From assembly GCA_011033025.1 (NCBI GenBank), contig WFMF01000202.1, forward strand, positions 62,001-126,000: a stretch of 64,000 nt of DNA. Reading direction: 5' to 3'. The notes beneath the pieces were generated by a model, which saw nothing but the letters and a program-made list of their open reading frames with translations, was not told the DNA's origin and made no database searches. Position numbers and translations under genes: made by a program. This stretch comes from Beroe forskalii. Taxonomy: Eukaryota; Ctenophora; Nuda; Beroida; Beroidae. Below, one piece after another: positions 33,830 to 44,700 of the stretch. Each line of letters begins with the position of its first letter. The first letter of the stretch is position 1.

Positions 33830-34747
33830 TGGGGTAATGCATGACCAATTTTTCACATTTTTACAATTTTACTTATTTAGTATAACCTGTTTATTATTCA
33901 TTCGAAATGAATAAGGTAAATTGTGGTGACCATGACTCGGTTTTCAAGGTGCCTGAAATGTTTTAACAAAAGCTGAAGTAACTTTCACTTGAACGAACCC
34001 AGATTAACCCCATAAAACCAACCTGAAAACAAGTAACGAACAAATATTATGCTTCTGGAATGTTGTAGTTTAAAGCCAGACTTGACAGGCTAAAGTGTGT
34101 TGTAAAGTGAATGACAGTCCAATACAAGTGAAAATACGGCTAAAAGAAGAACAAGAGAACGATATGGATGTCATTCGCTTTCATGTTTTAATGAGAGTGT
34201 ACACATGATGCATCAGGCCTTTCTGATTAGATGTTACATTGCTGGACAAAGCAGTGCCTAGAACATAGATAACATAACACAATTTGAAAACAGCATGTAA
34301 TTTTAAATTACTTAGGAAGACCACAGTAAGAAGAAGAAGAAATTATTGGCAGGGCCGTAATTCCCGGGGGGGCTAGGGGGGCTGAAGCCCCCCCAAGATT
34401 TTTGAACTGACTCAAAAAAATTCTAACTCCCTATTAAAAATTCCAAATTTACTGATCTTTACAGTTTGCTACATTGAATGGGGAATGATATTGATGCATC
34501 ATTCGCAATTGTGAAGGTTTCAACATCATATCAACTCTTCATGTATGCTAGTTTGTAGGTTCATCATGGTATTTTTATCTACAAACCACAGTACAGAAGT
34601 GCTGTAATAAATCCATGTCTCCATAGTAAGTAGGCAAAAATAATAATAACAAGGAAAGGAATAACTAAATATCGTGCTCATATCATGCTCATAACATGCT
34701 CATAGATTTATGCAAGTGACAAACTCGAATGAATAAAAAAGATTTAA

Positions 34748-34926
34748 TGATTGAGGGCGAGAGTGTCTTCTAACCATTGGCTCATTGGGCGAAACGGTGA
34801 CTGAATGCACCGGTCATGCTAATGATGGGGCGGAGTGGGGTGCCTTGCTTGTGTACTTTGGGCAGACCGTTTCGCCCAATGGTTAGGAGACACTCTGTCC
34901 ACCATCTGGAGCTCGCTCTCAATAAT
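34748..34926. repeat. Foldback element around AACCATTGGGCGAAACGGT
   Basis: The left arm reads GATTGAGGGCGAGAGTGTCT, then TCTAACCATTGG and GGGCGAAACGGT. The right arm is the reverse (ACCGTTTCGCCCAATGGTTA, then GAGACACTCT and GCTCGCTCTCAATAATC). The left arm carries a small extra insertion (CTCATTGG). The spacer is about 60 bp. This is probably a MITE; no target duplication is clear. Confidence 0.8.
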
Positions 34927-35216
34927 CAAGGACTCCTTCAGCCTCAGGGATATCTTGGGGAAGTCAAAAAGATTCAATGATGTTCATATTAATTTAACGC
35001 CTTAATAAAACAAGCAAGTGCTCTGGGCTAACAATGGGTCATCAGTTGGGTAAGGAGGATTATGAGGCACAATATGTCTGCACACGGTTTTTTTTAACAT
35101 GAAAAATTGCTCAAGACTTGTTAAAGTACCATTTTATACGACTCATAATTTTCACGATTCTTACCCATTTCTGTAGCCCAAAATTCATTCTCAGACATTG
35201 AAAAACCCAAAAATTT

Positions 35217-35350
35217 TCCGGGGGCTCCGCCCCCCTAACCCCAAGCCAGGGCTCTGCCCCTGGACCCCGCTAGGCTACGCCCCCAGACCCCTGCCGCCAG
35301 GGGCTCAGCCCCTGGAACCATTCCCTGGGCTCGCTTCGCTCGCCCAGGCC
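35217..35350. repeat. G+C-rich nested palindromes (GGGGCTCNGCCCC type)
   Basis: A series of short palindromes: GGGGGCTCCGCCCCC, GGGCTCTGCCC, GGGGCTCAGCCCC and GGGCTCGCTTCGCTCGCCC. A similar unit, GGGGGCTGCGCCCCC, occurs in the LINE fragment at 20955. Non-coding. Confidence 0.85.
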
Positions 35351-36223
35351 CCCCAACTCGAAAGCTAGTTGACCCTGAGTGGTAGATCAGGTGGTCCCAA
35401 GGGGCACTATGAAGCAAATCGCAACTGTGTCCTTTCTCCAACCACAACTACTGCTCTGCCACTTTTGGTCCCTCTGTATTCAAAATTGGTCGATCTCTAC
35501 CTTAGGCTTTAAATCAAACGGTGCAGTTTGATCCATGGGATAGAGTTTCAGACCAATTTTTCGAACCTAATTGCTTCATGGGGTTATTTAAACAAATAGA
35601 AAGCTCTTGATCAAACGTGCAACTCATGAGTCATACTAAATGACACATCATCTGGTATGACCAGATTGTGGGTATCCATGTACAACGTGTATACCTGCAC
35701 TGCACATCGGTATAAGAGTGCTCTATACCAACTATTTTCTAGTTTGCTTCTCCGGAACTCAGAGTTATGGGTTCTACAAATGTTGACATGTTAGGATGAA
35801 TAAAGCTAATAGTTCATATTTTAATATAAATTATCAAGCAGCAGACAAGCTCTATTATAAAGGGAAAAATGTAGAATACCTCTTTTCCTTCAATATAAAG
35901 CTTATCTCCCTCCTGATAATTAATAGGTATCTTAGATCATATGAATAAATTTGCCATCTTGAAATTCATACATATATATATATCAGACAATTAGATATTA
36001 TTTGAAGAGCTTGTAAATATAGCAATCCCTATTTGTAAAACAACTCATTGGCAACTGTACCGAAAAGATCTTCCTAACATTTAGTCCCCATTTGTATTTT
36101 TGTGTGGTGTGAATTGTAAATTTTGTGGAGATAAATAAAACTTCTTTGTTTACCAACTTCTTTGTTTACCTTTACCTAACTGATTTTGTGCATACTGCTT
36201 AGTTGGCAGTTGCCTGGCTCCAA

Positions 36224-36345
36224 AGTTGTAGGACCTATTTTGCGCGCGCAAGTTACAAGAGCTGAGTGCGTGTTCAGACTTTTCGAAGAAAAGGCGCGCG
36301 CCGCGCAACGCGGACAAGCAGGGAAGTTAAGCGCGCCGCGCACAA
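36224..36345. repeat. Dispersed G+C-rich repeat, copy 2
   Basis: GTTGTAGGACCTATTTTGCG followed by GCGCAAG, then GAAAAGGCGCGCGC and several CCGCGCAACGCG units. It matches the repeat at 32690 in the same orientation. The rest diverges. Confidence 0.8.
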
Positions 36346-38530
36346 ACACTAACAGGGAACCGCGCCGCGCAACGCGAACAGGGCTATTCATGTTCAGCAA
36401 TGAGAATGTCAACGACAGGCAACCTGCGTGCGGTTTTCAACTCAGAAAAGCTGTTTAACTTAAGCTGGAGTCCGAGTTGGGCAGAGAAAATACGATATAT
36501 TTGAAACTGCGAAATCTTTAAATTAAATTTAACCATACATTTCAATCGTCAAAAGTATAAACAGTGCCAATAAAGAACTATCACTAGTATATAATAGTAA
36601 TCAACTGTACGTTCTGTAAGAGTGATAACACAGCTCGCTTTCACGAATTTCGTTTTTAAATATGTTTATTATCGCAACAAAGAATGGGGCAATAGAAATT
36701 AGAAATGTTTTCCGTACAAAATTACAAAAAAACACCGCTTCACCTATGCCAATGCCATATAATTTTTGTCTGTTCGGTTTCACTTTCTGACAAATCAATT
36801 TTGAATGAACATTGAACACAAACGGTAACTGTAAGACAGTAACATGTATGTATAAACATCTAGTGTTATAACTGAAGTGTGGTGCGAATGAGAATACTTC
36901 TGACATTTCTAGCTACATGGCAATTGCCATGGCGCCACAATTCGATCTCTAGCTTAACATGCCCTACACCGGGTAGGCACATAGCCACAACCACTGAACG
37001 CGTACGAACAAGTCTCGAAATGTCAAAAATAACTTTCTTGGCCCACGAATTTTCAGAACCTATTGAATACAACGAGTTAGATTTCACTGTTCGTAAACTA
37101 TCTGAATTTATTCAACAACAAAAAATAGGGGGAAATAATTGAAGTTAAGAGGTTCAGCAAATTTCACGCTGATTTAGTAAGCTGTAAAATGTTATCAATG
37201 GTTAAATCGCATCCTTGCAATCCATCAACTTAAATTAGGAAATTTAAGAAAATTCGACTAGGGATCGCATCGTTCATATATCAGGTAATCATGTTGGAGG
37301 AGGTGTTAAAATGATAACTCAACCTGTTATTGTATTAAATAAACGTTACTGTAAACACTAAACATGGTTACAAAGGTTTTTTTTTATGGACACCGAAAAC
37401 TTCTTGAGGTCCTCACAGATTCTATCAGAGCATGATAATATGATCAAACTTATTTAAACTCGAGAAATGCTAAATTTTGAAAACATAAGTTTCTACTAAT
37501 GTTTTGTAAACCCTTCATTCATATCAATTTAACACAGATTTTAAGCGTTAACATCCTATTCAATAAATATAAACACATAAAATAAAATATCTTGCCTATT
37601 TTGACAATTATTTTCTTGGTTATCAAACAATTTTCATTTCTGTGGCTGAATCATTGAAAAATAAGGTAATTTCAGAGTCGAAACTCGCATTTTGCGATAT
37701 AATTCCATGTCTAGATTCTAAAGTGGAATGGTATTGGTAGGGCTCCTTGGATACTGTCGATAATCATTCATATTTGAAGTCTTAAGCTGTTAACATGATG
37801 AGGGGACAGTGATTATAATATTTACATCCAATCAATCAATAAAAGGTAACAACATATTTCAGTAATTGTTCAGGCAGGGAAATTTAAAAACAATCATTTT
37901 AGCCATTCGTATTTCAGTTACTCTGACAACTACCAGTGAAACTTATTTGAACTTTGCAAAGCTCAACTTTTGTGCAGAAATTAATGACATCATAACACGA
38001 CGGCTTCTTGTATACCTCACGAGGGAAATCTATATGGTCAAAAATAGAATTGGGGATTTTTCGTGGAAAAAAAAATCGCCTAAAAATTGATAACTCAATC
38101 AATTTTGGATGCAAAATTTTGCAATTTAAAAGGAAATTCCCATATTTTCGTCATAACAAAATTTGGAATACTGCAATTTTTGTGGCCCACATAATTGTAC
38201 CGCGTAAGGTAACAGAGTATAGCTAAAATATCGTTACAGGTATGTAAGATAGTAACTTATCATTTTCACAAAACAAAACTTATCTGAAGTAAGGGAGATG
38301 ATGGTAGTTTCATCTCAAATATGATAAAGTAAATGATACAAATGTTTCTTGTTACATCCTTCAATAATTACCACCTGGGTTTCGTCAGTTGTCTCTGAGA
38401 TGTATCATTACAGCTCCTATAAATCCGTGTTTCTTCTGATTCAGTCCGTTTTGCATCGTGCACGTGTGTCAGAGCACGTGCGCGCGCGCAAAGCACGTGT
38501 ATGTATCCGTGTGAATTGTACACGTATATA

Positions 38531-38608
38531 CATTGTGGACATTATACAATACACATTGTACACGTATAAACATTGTGGACATTATACAATGTACATTGTA
38601 CACGTATA
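38531..38608. repeat. Two 40-bp tandem copies
   Basis: CATTGTGGACATTATACAAT followed by ACATTGTACACGTATA occurs twice with a 40-bp period, amid several CACGTG motifs. Confidence 0.9.
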
Positions 38609-38777
38609 CCTTGCACAAAACGTTTCGAGTGCGCGGCACACGTGCATGAAAGCTGCACGTGCATGACGCGCGCACAGCAATACATAACAGGCAAATATAA
38701 ACCTGATATACTGTGTGAGAGTCAGTGTAGAAACTAGAAATAGGGGGAAGTGATCGAAGGGGAGAGAGTGAGGCGCC

Positions 38778-41700
38778 TCATTTGATGTTCGCGTAGAGGT
38801 CCAGGGTCTGTAGGTACTCCACAAGGCATGTGAATATGAAGCGATATAACGCCTGAGGGGGATGAGGGAGGGTGAGAAAGGACGGTTACACGGTTAAGAA
38901 GGACAGTTACAGCTCATAGCGGTAGCAACTCATGGTGTCATAAATCCCTCGAAATGACTGAAGCCAACTGAACTAAAATTGATAAAATCAGGTTTGGACT
39001 TTGGAGCACGAAACTCAAAGAACTCCGTCTTACCGTTGTGTTGACCATGACAGGGCGCTGGGACCGCATCGTCCGCACAGTCTGGAAGACATCCACCACG
39101 TTTTCCACTTTCATCCGTTCCAGACAGATGCAGAGTGCTAGGAAGGCTCCTGTCCGACCCATGCCGTACCTGGAATAATTGGAGTGAAAGGGAATTTTAT
39201 TAATTGTCAGACCCTTGCATGGTTCCCTTCAGGTGGAGTATGAATAACGCATTTTTTTAAAGAAAGACTCTCACTCAAGTCTTGTTATTGTAAAATTGAA
39301 ATTGGTGCAATGCTCGAATACTCCACTGCCTCCCACGTGATTGATCGAACAATGCGCCAATTCAGAGTTTAAACAACCCCATGACTTACTCGCAGTGCAC
39401 GGTGACGGGATACTTGTTGCTGCAGTTCTGCTGGCACTTGTTGATCCGGGATATCATCTCGAGGAGGGAAGTGGATTTGGCGGGTAGGGAGTCTTCCGGC
39501 CACGCGTAGTATTGGAAGTGCGATATCGTCCTGTTCAGCCCTTCCTGTGATAAATAGAGATTGGGTGAAGTTCAAAAGGAGGCCAAACTGAATTTGGGAC
39601 TCAAAGATAAGTGGAATGAGGTGTCAGAGGGAGCTGGTGCCATGCTGTAAATTGGTGTCAATTGGTTAAAACAAGATGCAATTGCAAAAGCTAAGTCAGT
39701 AATTTGTTGTCAAACCAAATTCCTTCAATCCCCGAAATTTGCAAACCCACCTCCATGTTGTATATCCTGAGAATGGTAACGCTGTAGTCCCTGTGGTCCT
39801 CCTGGCCCATGAACTCCACCCGGATATTCCCGAACTCCGCGCTCCCGCTCAGCGGAAAGTACGCCTCGAAGGGCTCCGACTCGTCCTCCCGGTTCAGCAT
39901 CACGAGGGTTAGCGAGTGCAGTTCCCACACCTGAAAAGACGAGGGTTAGCGAGTGCAGTTCCCACACCTGGGGAGAGGACGAGGGTAAGAGCTGTGAGGG
40001 GTTAGCATGCGGTGAATAATTTCAAGACCACTAATTGACGTAATATTTTGACAAATTGAATGATCAACGACTTCGACTTGAAGTTCTGAATAGATGCAAG
40101 TATCAAGAATTTAATTTTTGACTCAAAGATAGAAGAAAAAAGGGTCAATACTATGAGAGTATTTAAAGGAATGAATATCATAAGGAAAATAAATAAATTA
40201 TTTGACAATAAATAAATTTTTGTTAAACTAATTTGGATCAACTTCGGCTTTATCAAAGCTGTTTAATAAAATAAAAGATTACAATAAAATCATCATCTGA
40301 TCTAGATCACAGAAAATCAAGACAATTACTAACAAAAACATAGTTCTGCTCATAGATTTGTAAAAAAAATAGTAGTTTTAGAAACAAAGTTTATCTAGTT
40401 TATTACTTCTTCAAGAACACTCCACGGAAGTGCTATCAATCCTCTAATCAAACTACTCAGAAAACACAACCTCACCACAATCACCCTGAACGCCCCACGC
40501 CAGACAGTAATGTTCCAATAACTGAGTCAATATTTCCACCTCATCGAAGAACTCCAACCTTGACATCCTCGCTACTCCCTCAGCAGGCAGCAACCTCATC
40601 ACCTCGTTCATATCGACAGCGGTAGCCCGCGCAAATCCCGCGGATATAAACCTCGCCTTCTGATCGTCGAGAGTCGGACACGCCAGAATCCCGGGCAGTT
40701 CGCAATCCCTGGACCTCATGTTCTCCACCATGATGCTCCCGAACCTATCTCCCATATTACAAGGCTCGTAGTTAAGAAAGGTGGAGTGAGGGAAGGTAGA
40801 GGAGGTCCAGGAAATAAGGGTCTGAGAAGCCTGCGGAGGCATGTAGCACAACACACACTCCGCTAGGACGAGCGTAGGGAGGGCAGGGTTCAGAGAGCAG
40901 GTGGTGAGAAGGTCGGAGAGGGAGGATTCAAGACGCAGATCTACGGAGAGAAGGTGGTAGTGAGGGGAGGATATCGCTGTCTTGGTCACGTGACATGGTG
41001 ATGATGTGTCACGTGATGGTTGCTCGGTAACGTCACGTGTCTGTTCTTCGTCACGCGTGGGATCAGAATCACCGCTTTTCAAAACTGAGAACAGTTCGTT
41101 TTTCCGCGTTATCGTGCGTATTTTCTTCATCACAATCTGCACGAAATCAAGTTCTACAAACCGTACCGGCTGAAGACCTTCCGCCGAGAGGTTCCAGAAG
41201 AGCGTATCTGAGCCAGCTCCCACATTGATAACCTGACACTTTCTCCCGTGACTTCTCACAAAGTTCCTAACTCCCTGCCAAACACTCTGAGTCCGGAGGT
41301 AGTATCCGCGGCTAATTTCAGGGGATTTGGAGGAGGTGTGAGGAACGAAGTGTTTGATGAAAGGATCGGAGTAGTACCCGCGCTCTACGCACCATCGCTT
41401 GCAGTGCGCAGCATCGTTATTCGTAGACCGTATTCCTTCATCAGTCATAGCGCTTAGTAAGGTGAAATGTATTAGTAGGAAAATCATAAAATGATTATGA
41501 ATTTAACTTACATTGCCTAAATTCCGCGCATGAATAACAAGCGGTTGGTCGTCATCAATTTACCATTTTAAACTATTATAATGACGTCACGCCCAACCGC
41601 TTTTCATTCACACTCGACTATAAACACCCACCATGCGCCAGTAGTCCGCCATGGTCTGGGTAAGGGGGGATTGGGTGGCAATGTACGCTTTCCGGGTCCG

Positions 41701-44700
41701 GAAACCGTCGATGTAGCTGGCGTTGATGTAGTTGCTGTACGGTTGCTTGGGGAGGGGGAACAACCACACTCGGCATTGGTCGTAGGGGAGAGGAGGGAGG
41801 GTTAATGATGAGATGGAAAATAATAATGAGAGGGAAAAATAATTTGACGATTCCTTCGAGAGTTTGACGGAGAATTAATTTGGAATCGGGGAAGAGGGAT
41901 ACTTATCCTCTCCCTGACAAATAGGGTTTTTGGAGGAAATTAATCTCAAGCAGACTTACAGGGGATGAACATTCTGTTCCTGTTCTTGGAAGCATTCTGG
42001 TCCATGGTTGCGGTGGTCATTTGGTGGGATAGATCACGGATATTGTATCCTAGCCGCTGTAAATGGAAAGTGTTACTCATTAATAAGGCGAGCAAATCTC
42101 AGCCAAAATATTCCGGCTATCTTAAAAATGTACCAGAATTTTATGAAATTTGATTTTAAGAACAGAAAGTATCATTTCTTCTAACGCAGACATACCTCGA
42201 ACTCGTCATCGAGTCTGATGTTGTTGGTGAAGGAGTCGGTATCGAGGAGCCACTTGAAGTGGTTGGGCAGGTCCCGGGCTCTGACCTCCGTTACTCCGCA
42301 AGTCAGGGCCTCCAGAATCGCATCGTGGATAAAGATGTACTGATCCTGGGAAGAGGAAGGGTTAGCTTGCAAGGAATGTATGCGGTTTGATTTTAAGATT
42401 TGACAATTTCATTGAAAGAAATTAATTTTAGAGAATTGTAATTGTAGTCATGGGGAAAGATGGGGATGAATCATGGGCAGCTCAATATTATTGGCTATTC
42501 AAGCATTTGGAAAGAATTAATATTTTCTATTGATCACAAAGTAACAACAATGTCATGACATAAATGAATGTTGAGAGAGTTTATTTACAGTTATTTGCAG
42601 ACTAATCACTATTTGAAAACAAAAATTGGTAGTAAGAAATTTTTGTAGTTTTTGCATTATTCTGCTAGTTCATTAAAAGCGATTTTCGTTTCCACAACTG
42701 TATTACACGTTTTTCCTTCCAACGAATCTTTGCTCTGAAAATCCATGATTTTCTTCCCAAAACACCGGGCTCCATCCATGCCCTTATGCAAGTTCGTATG
42801 GATAAACTCTCGGAAGGCGTTTAGTCTGAAGTAATACAGCACCGGATTAACCGTCGCGTTCATGCACGCTGCAAAGGTGGTCACCACAAACGCCGCATAG
42901 TAATTCAGCACCATGTTGTTATCGAACATTTCCCACCGCATTCGTTCCATGACCTTGCCCACTGAATCCACTCCAACTTTCACCGGATCCAGGACGATCC
43001 AGTCCAGCATGATGAACACGTACATGAGGAAGGTCAGGAAGTTGAATACCAGGTAGAGAAGCGTCATCAGGATAACCGTGGTTCCTGCTTCCCGCTGGTG
43101 TTTCTGGGAGCCCTGGATGTTCTCAGCTGCTTTACCGGATTTTCGGAGGTAGTAGAGGGACGCCAGGACGGAAATACAGACGACGAAGAAGCAGACGACA
43201 GCGAAACCGTACTGGAAGAAGCTGTAGAATCGCTGGAGTGATTGGTCTTCAGTGGTGTAGAGCCGGGTTGTGTTGGTCGGATCCATGCACTGGAAAGTGC
43301 ACTGGATGAAGACGGGCGAGTAGTAGACATAGACGAGATTCAGGCAATGGAAACAGTGTAAACCAGAGCCCATATACCCGCAACTAGTCCTGCTGTGATA
43401 TACGCTGCACCCGGCCTAAACTGGAGAACCGGTTTCTTGATCAACATCAACCGAGTCCAACTCAACACTCCAAGCAGAGCTATTGAGACATGATAAGACG
43501 TGCTGTGCAGGACGAACCAGACAGAGCAAAATGCAGCATTAGTGAAGAGAGTCCCGGCTCTGTTTGTTGAGAATAACGACTCTATCTCAGGAATGACCAG
43601 GACACAGAAGATGGCATCGTTCAGGGATATTGCCAGGTAGAGAATCTTAAAGAAGGAGCTGTTTGGGTTCTTGGTCTTGCAGGAACGGAAGTAAAGGAAG
43701 GAAATGATGTTGGAGATTGTCCCGAAAATAGACATGGCAACGAGGAGCAATCCGATGATGATATCAGGTGTCTTTGACATGTTGACAAGAGAAGAGAGAG
43801 GGGCGTCGTTTGTAACAATGCCAGCGAGGTTTAGTCGATTTGGGTGATTTGCTCAACGCAGAATATTTTAGTGTTTAAATATTTCATTCAAAAGAGTACG
43901 ATCATCATACCAAAAGATAGCAGCTCATTTGACTAAAAAAGACAGTGAAATAACTTTTGAAATGGAAAAACGATTTGCTGTAATAATCTTTTACGTTTGT
44001 CTTATACCGGATACCCTTACACATCTATCGATAAGACTTTGGATCAGTCTACAGATTATCATCGTAGAATGGGGCATATAATTAATTACTATCATTGAAT
44101 GGGGTATAATAAAGAATAATAATTATAAAAGTTGGAAATATATTATGATTTGTGTTAAGTAAGGCACACAACTAAATATAGTCAGCATGAATTATGAAGG
44201 AGGACACACATGTCTTAAATTAGCTAGGATAATGAGGGGTGGGGGTGGCAAATATAAAATCGTAACTCGAAACCGAATTTGGTCAATAGTATTAATTATT
44301 AGGAAGATGCAACCCATGAAATTCACTGTTATTATGTGAAGCAACTTGGTATCTACCTATGATTATCATTATTAGAGGACTGTGGATCTAAAGGTCCCAT
44401 AATGCCATTGTAAATTTCTTAAAGGTGATATAGACTCGGACCCTATAACAATTAAAGAGGGCGCATCTGAATAGTGTCAACTTGGTCAGGTGACCCAAAA
44501 CTTTGAACTACCAGTCAGTAACCAGGGGCAGAAACTTCAATTTCATGCAATGTATAGAGGTAGAGGTGACACTTCGGGTACTGAGTGTTTCAAATCAATA
44601 AGTTTATCAGAACTTGCTATCCAAGATCATGATGGTATGGGTTACCAAACCGGTACAATTCAAATGCGTCGAACTGCGAAACATTATTTGATGGCACGAT

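Larger units (their letters stand above)
33830..38777. other. Repeat-rich intergenic region
   Basis: No gene seen. It contains a G-tract transposon-like end at 34351-34402 (CCCGGGGGGGCTAGGGGGG, then GCCCCCCC), foldbacks at 34748 and 35219, a dispersed repeat at 36224, and a 40-bp tandem duplication at 38531. The phosphatase gene's stop codon lies just to the right of it. Confidence 0.6.
38778..42196 (-). other. R-PTP domain D2 (altered catalytic motifs)
   Basis: Visible motifs: [52 protein letters not shown] and [16 protein letters not shown]. The general acid is Glu instead of Asp (WPE), as in many D2 domains. The signature loop has Glu-Tyr-Gly-Met in place of Ser-Ala-Gly-Val but keeps Cys and Arg. 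Weak or no activity is likely; D2 domains usually regulate D1. The YDxxRV motif is at risk because of an unusual splice acceptor. Confidence 0.9.

Noticed and set aside
40453..41487. LCMT1 start 13 codons further upstream (MIFLLIHF..)
   Set aside because: The homologous N-terminus begins at the ATG at 41448; the extra hydrophobic lead has no counterpart in the family.
43340..43373. Programmed ribosomal frameshift in the GPCR
   Set aside because: No slippery heptamer or downstream stem-loop is seen; a simple indel explains it.
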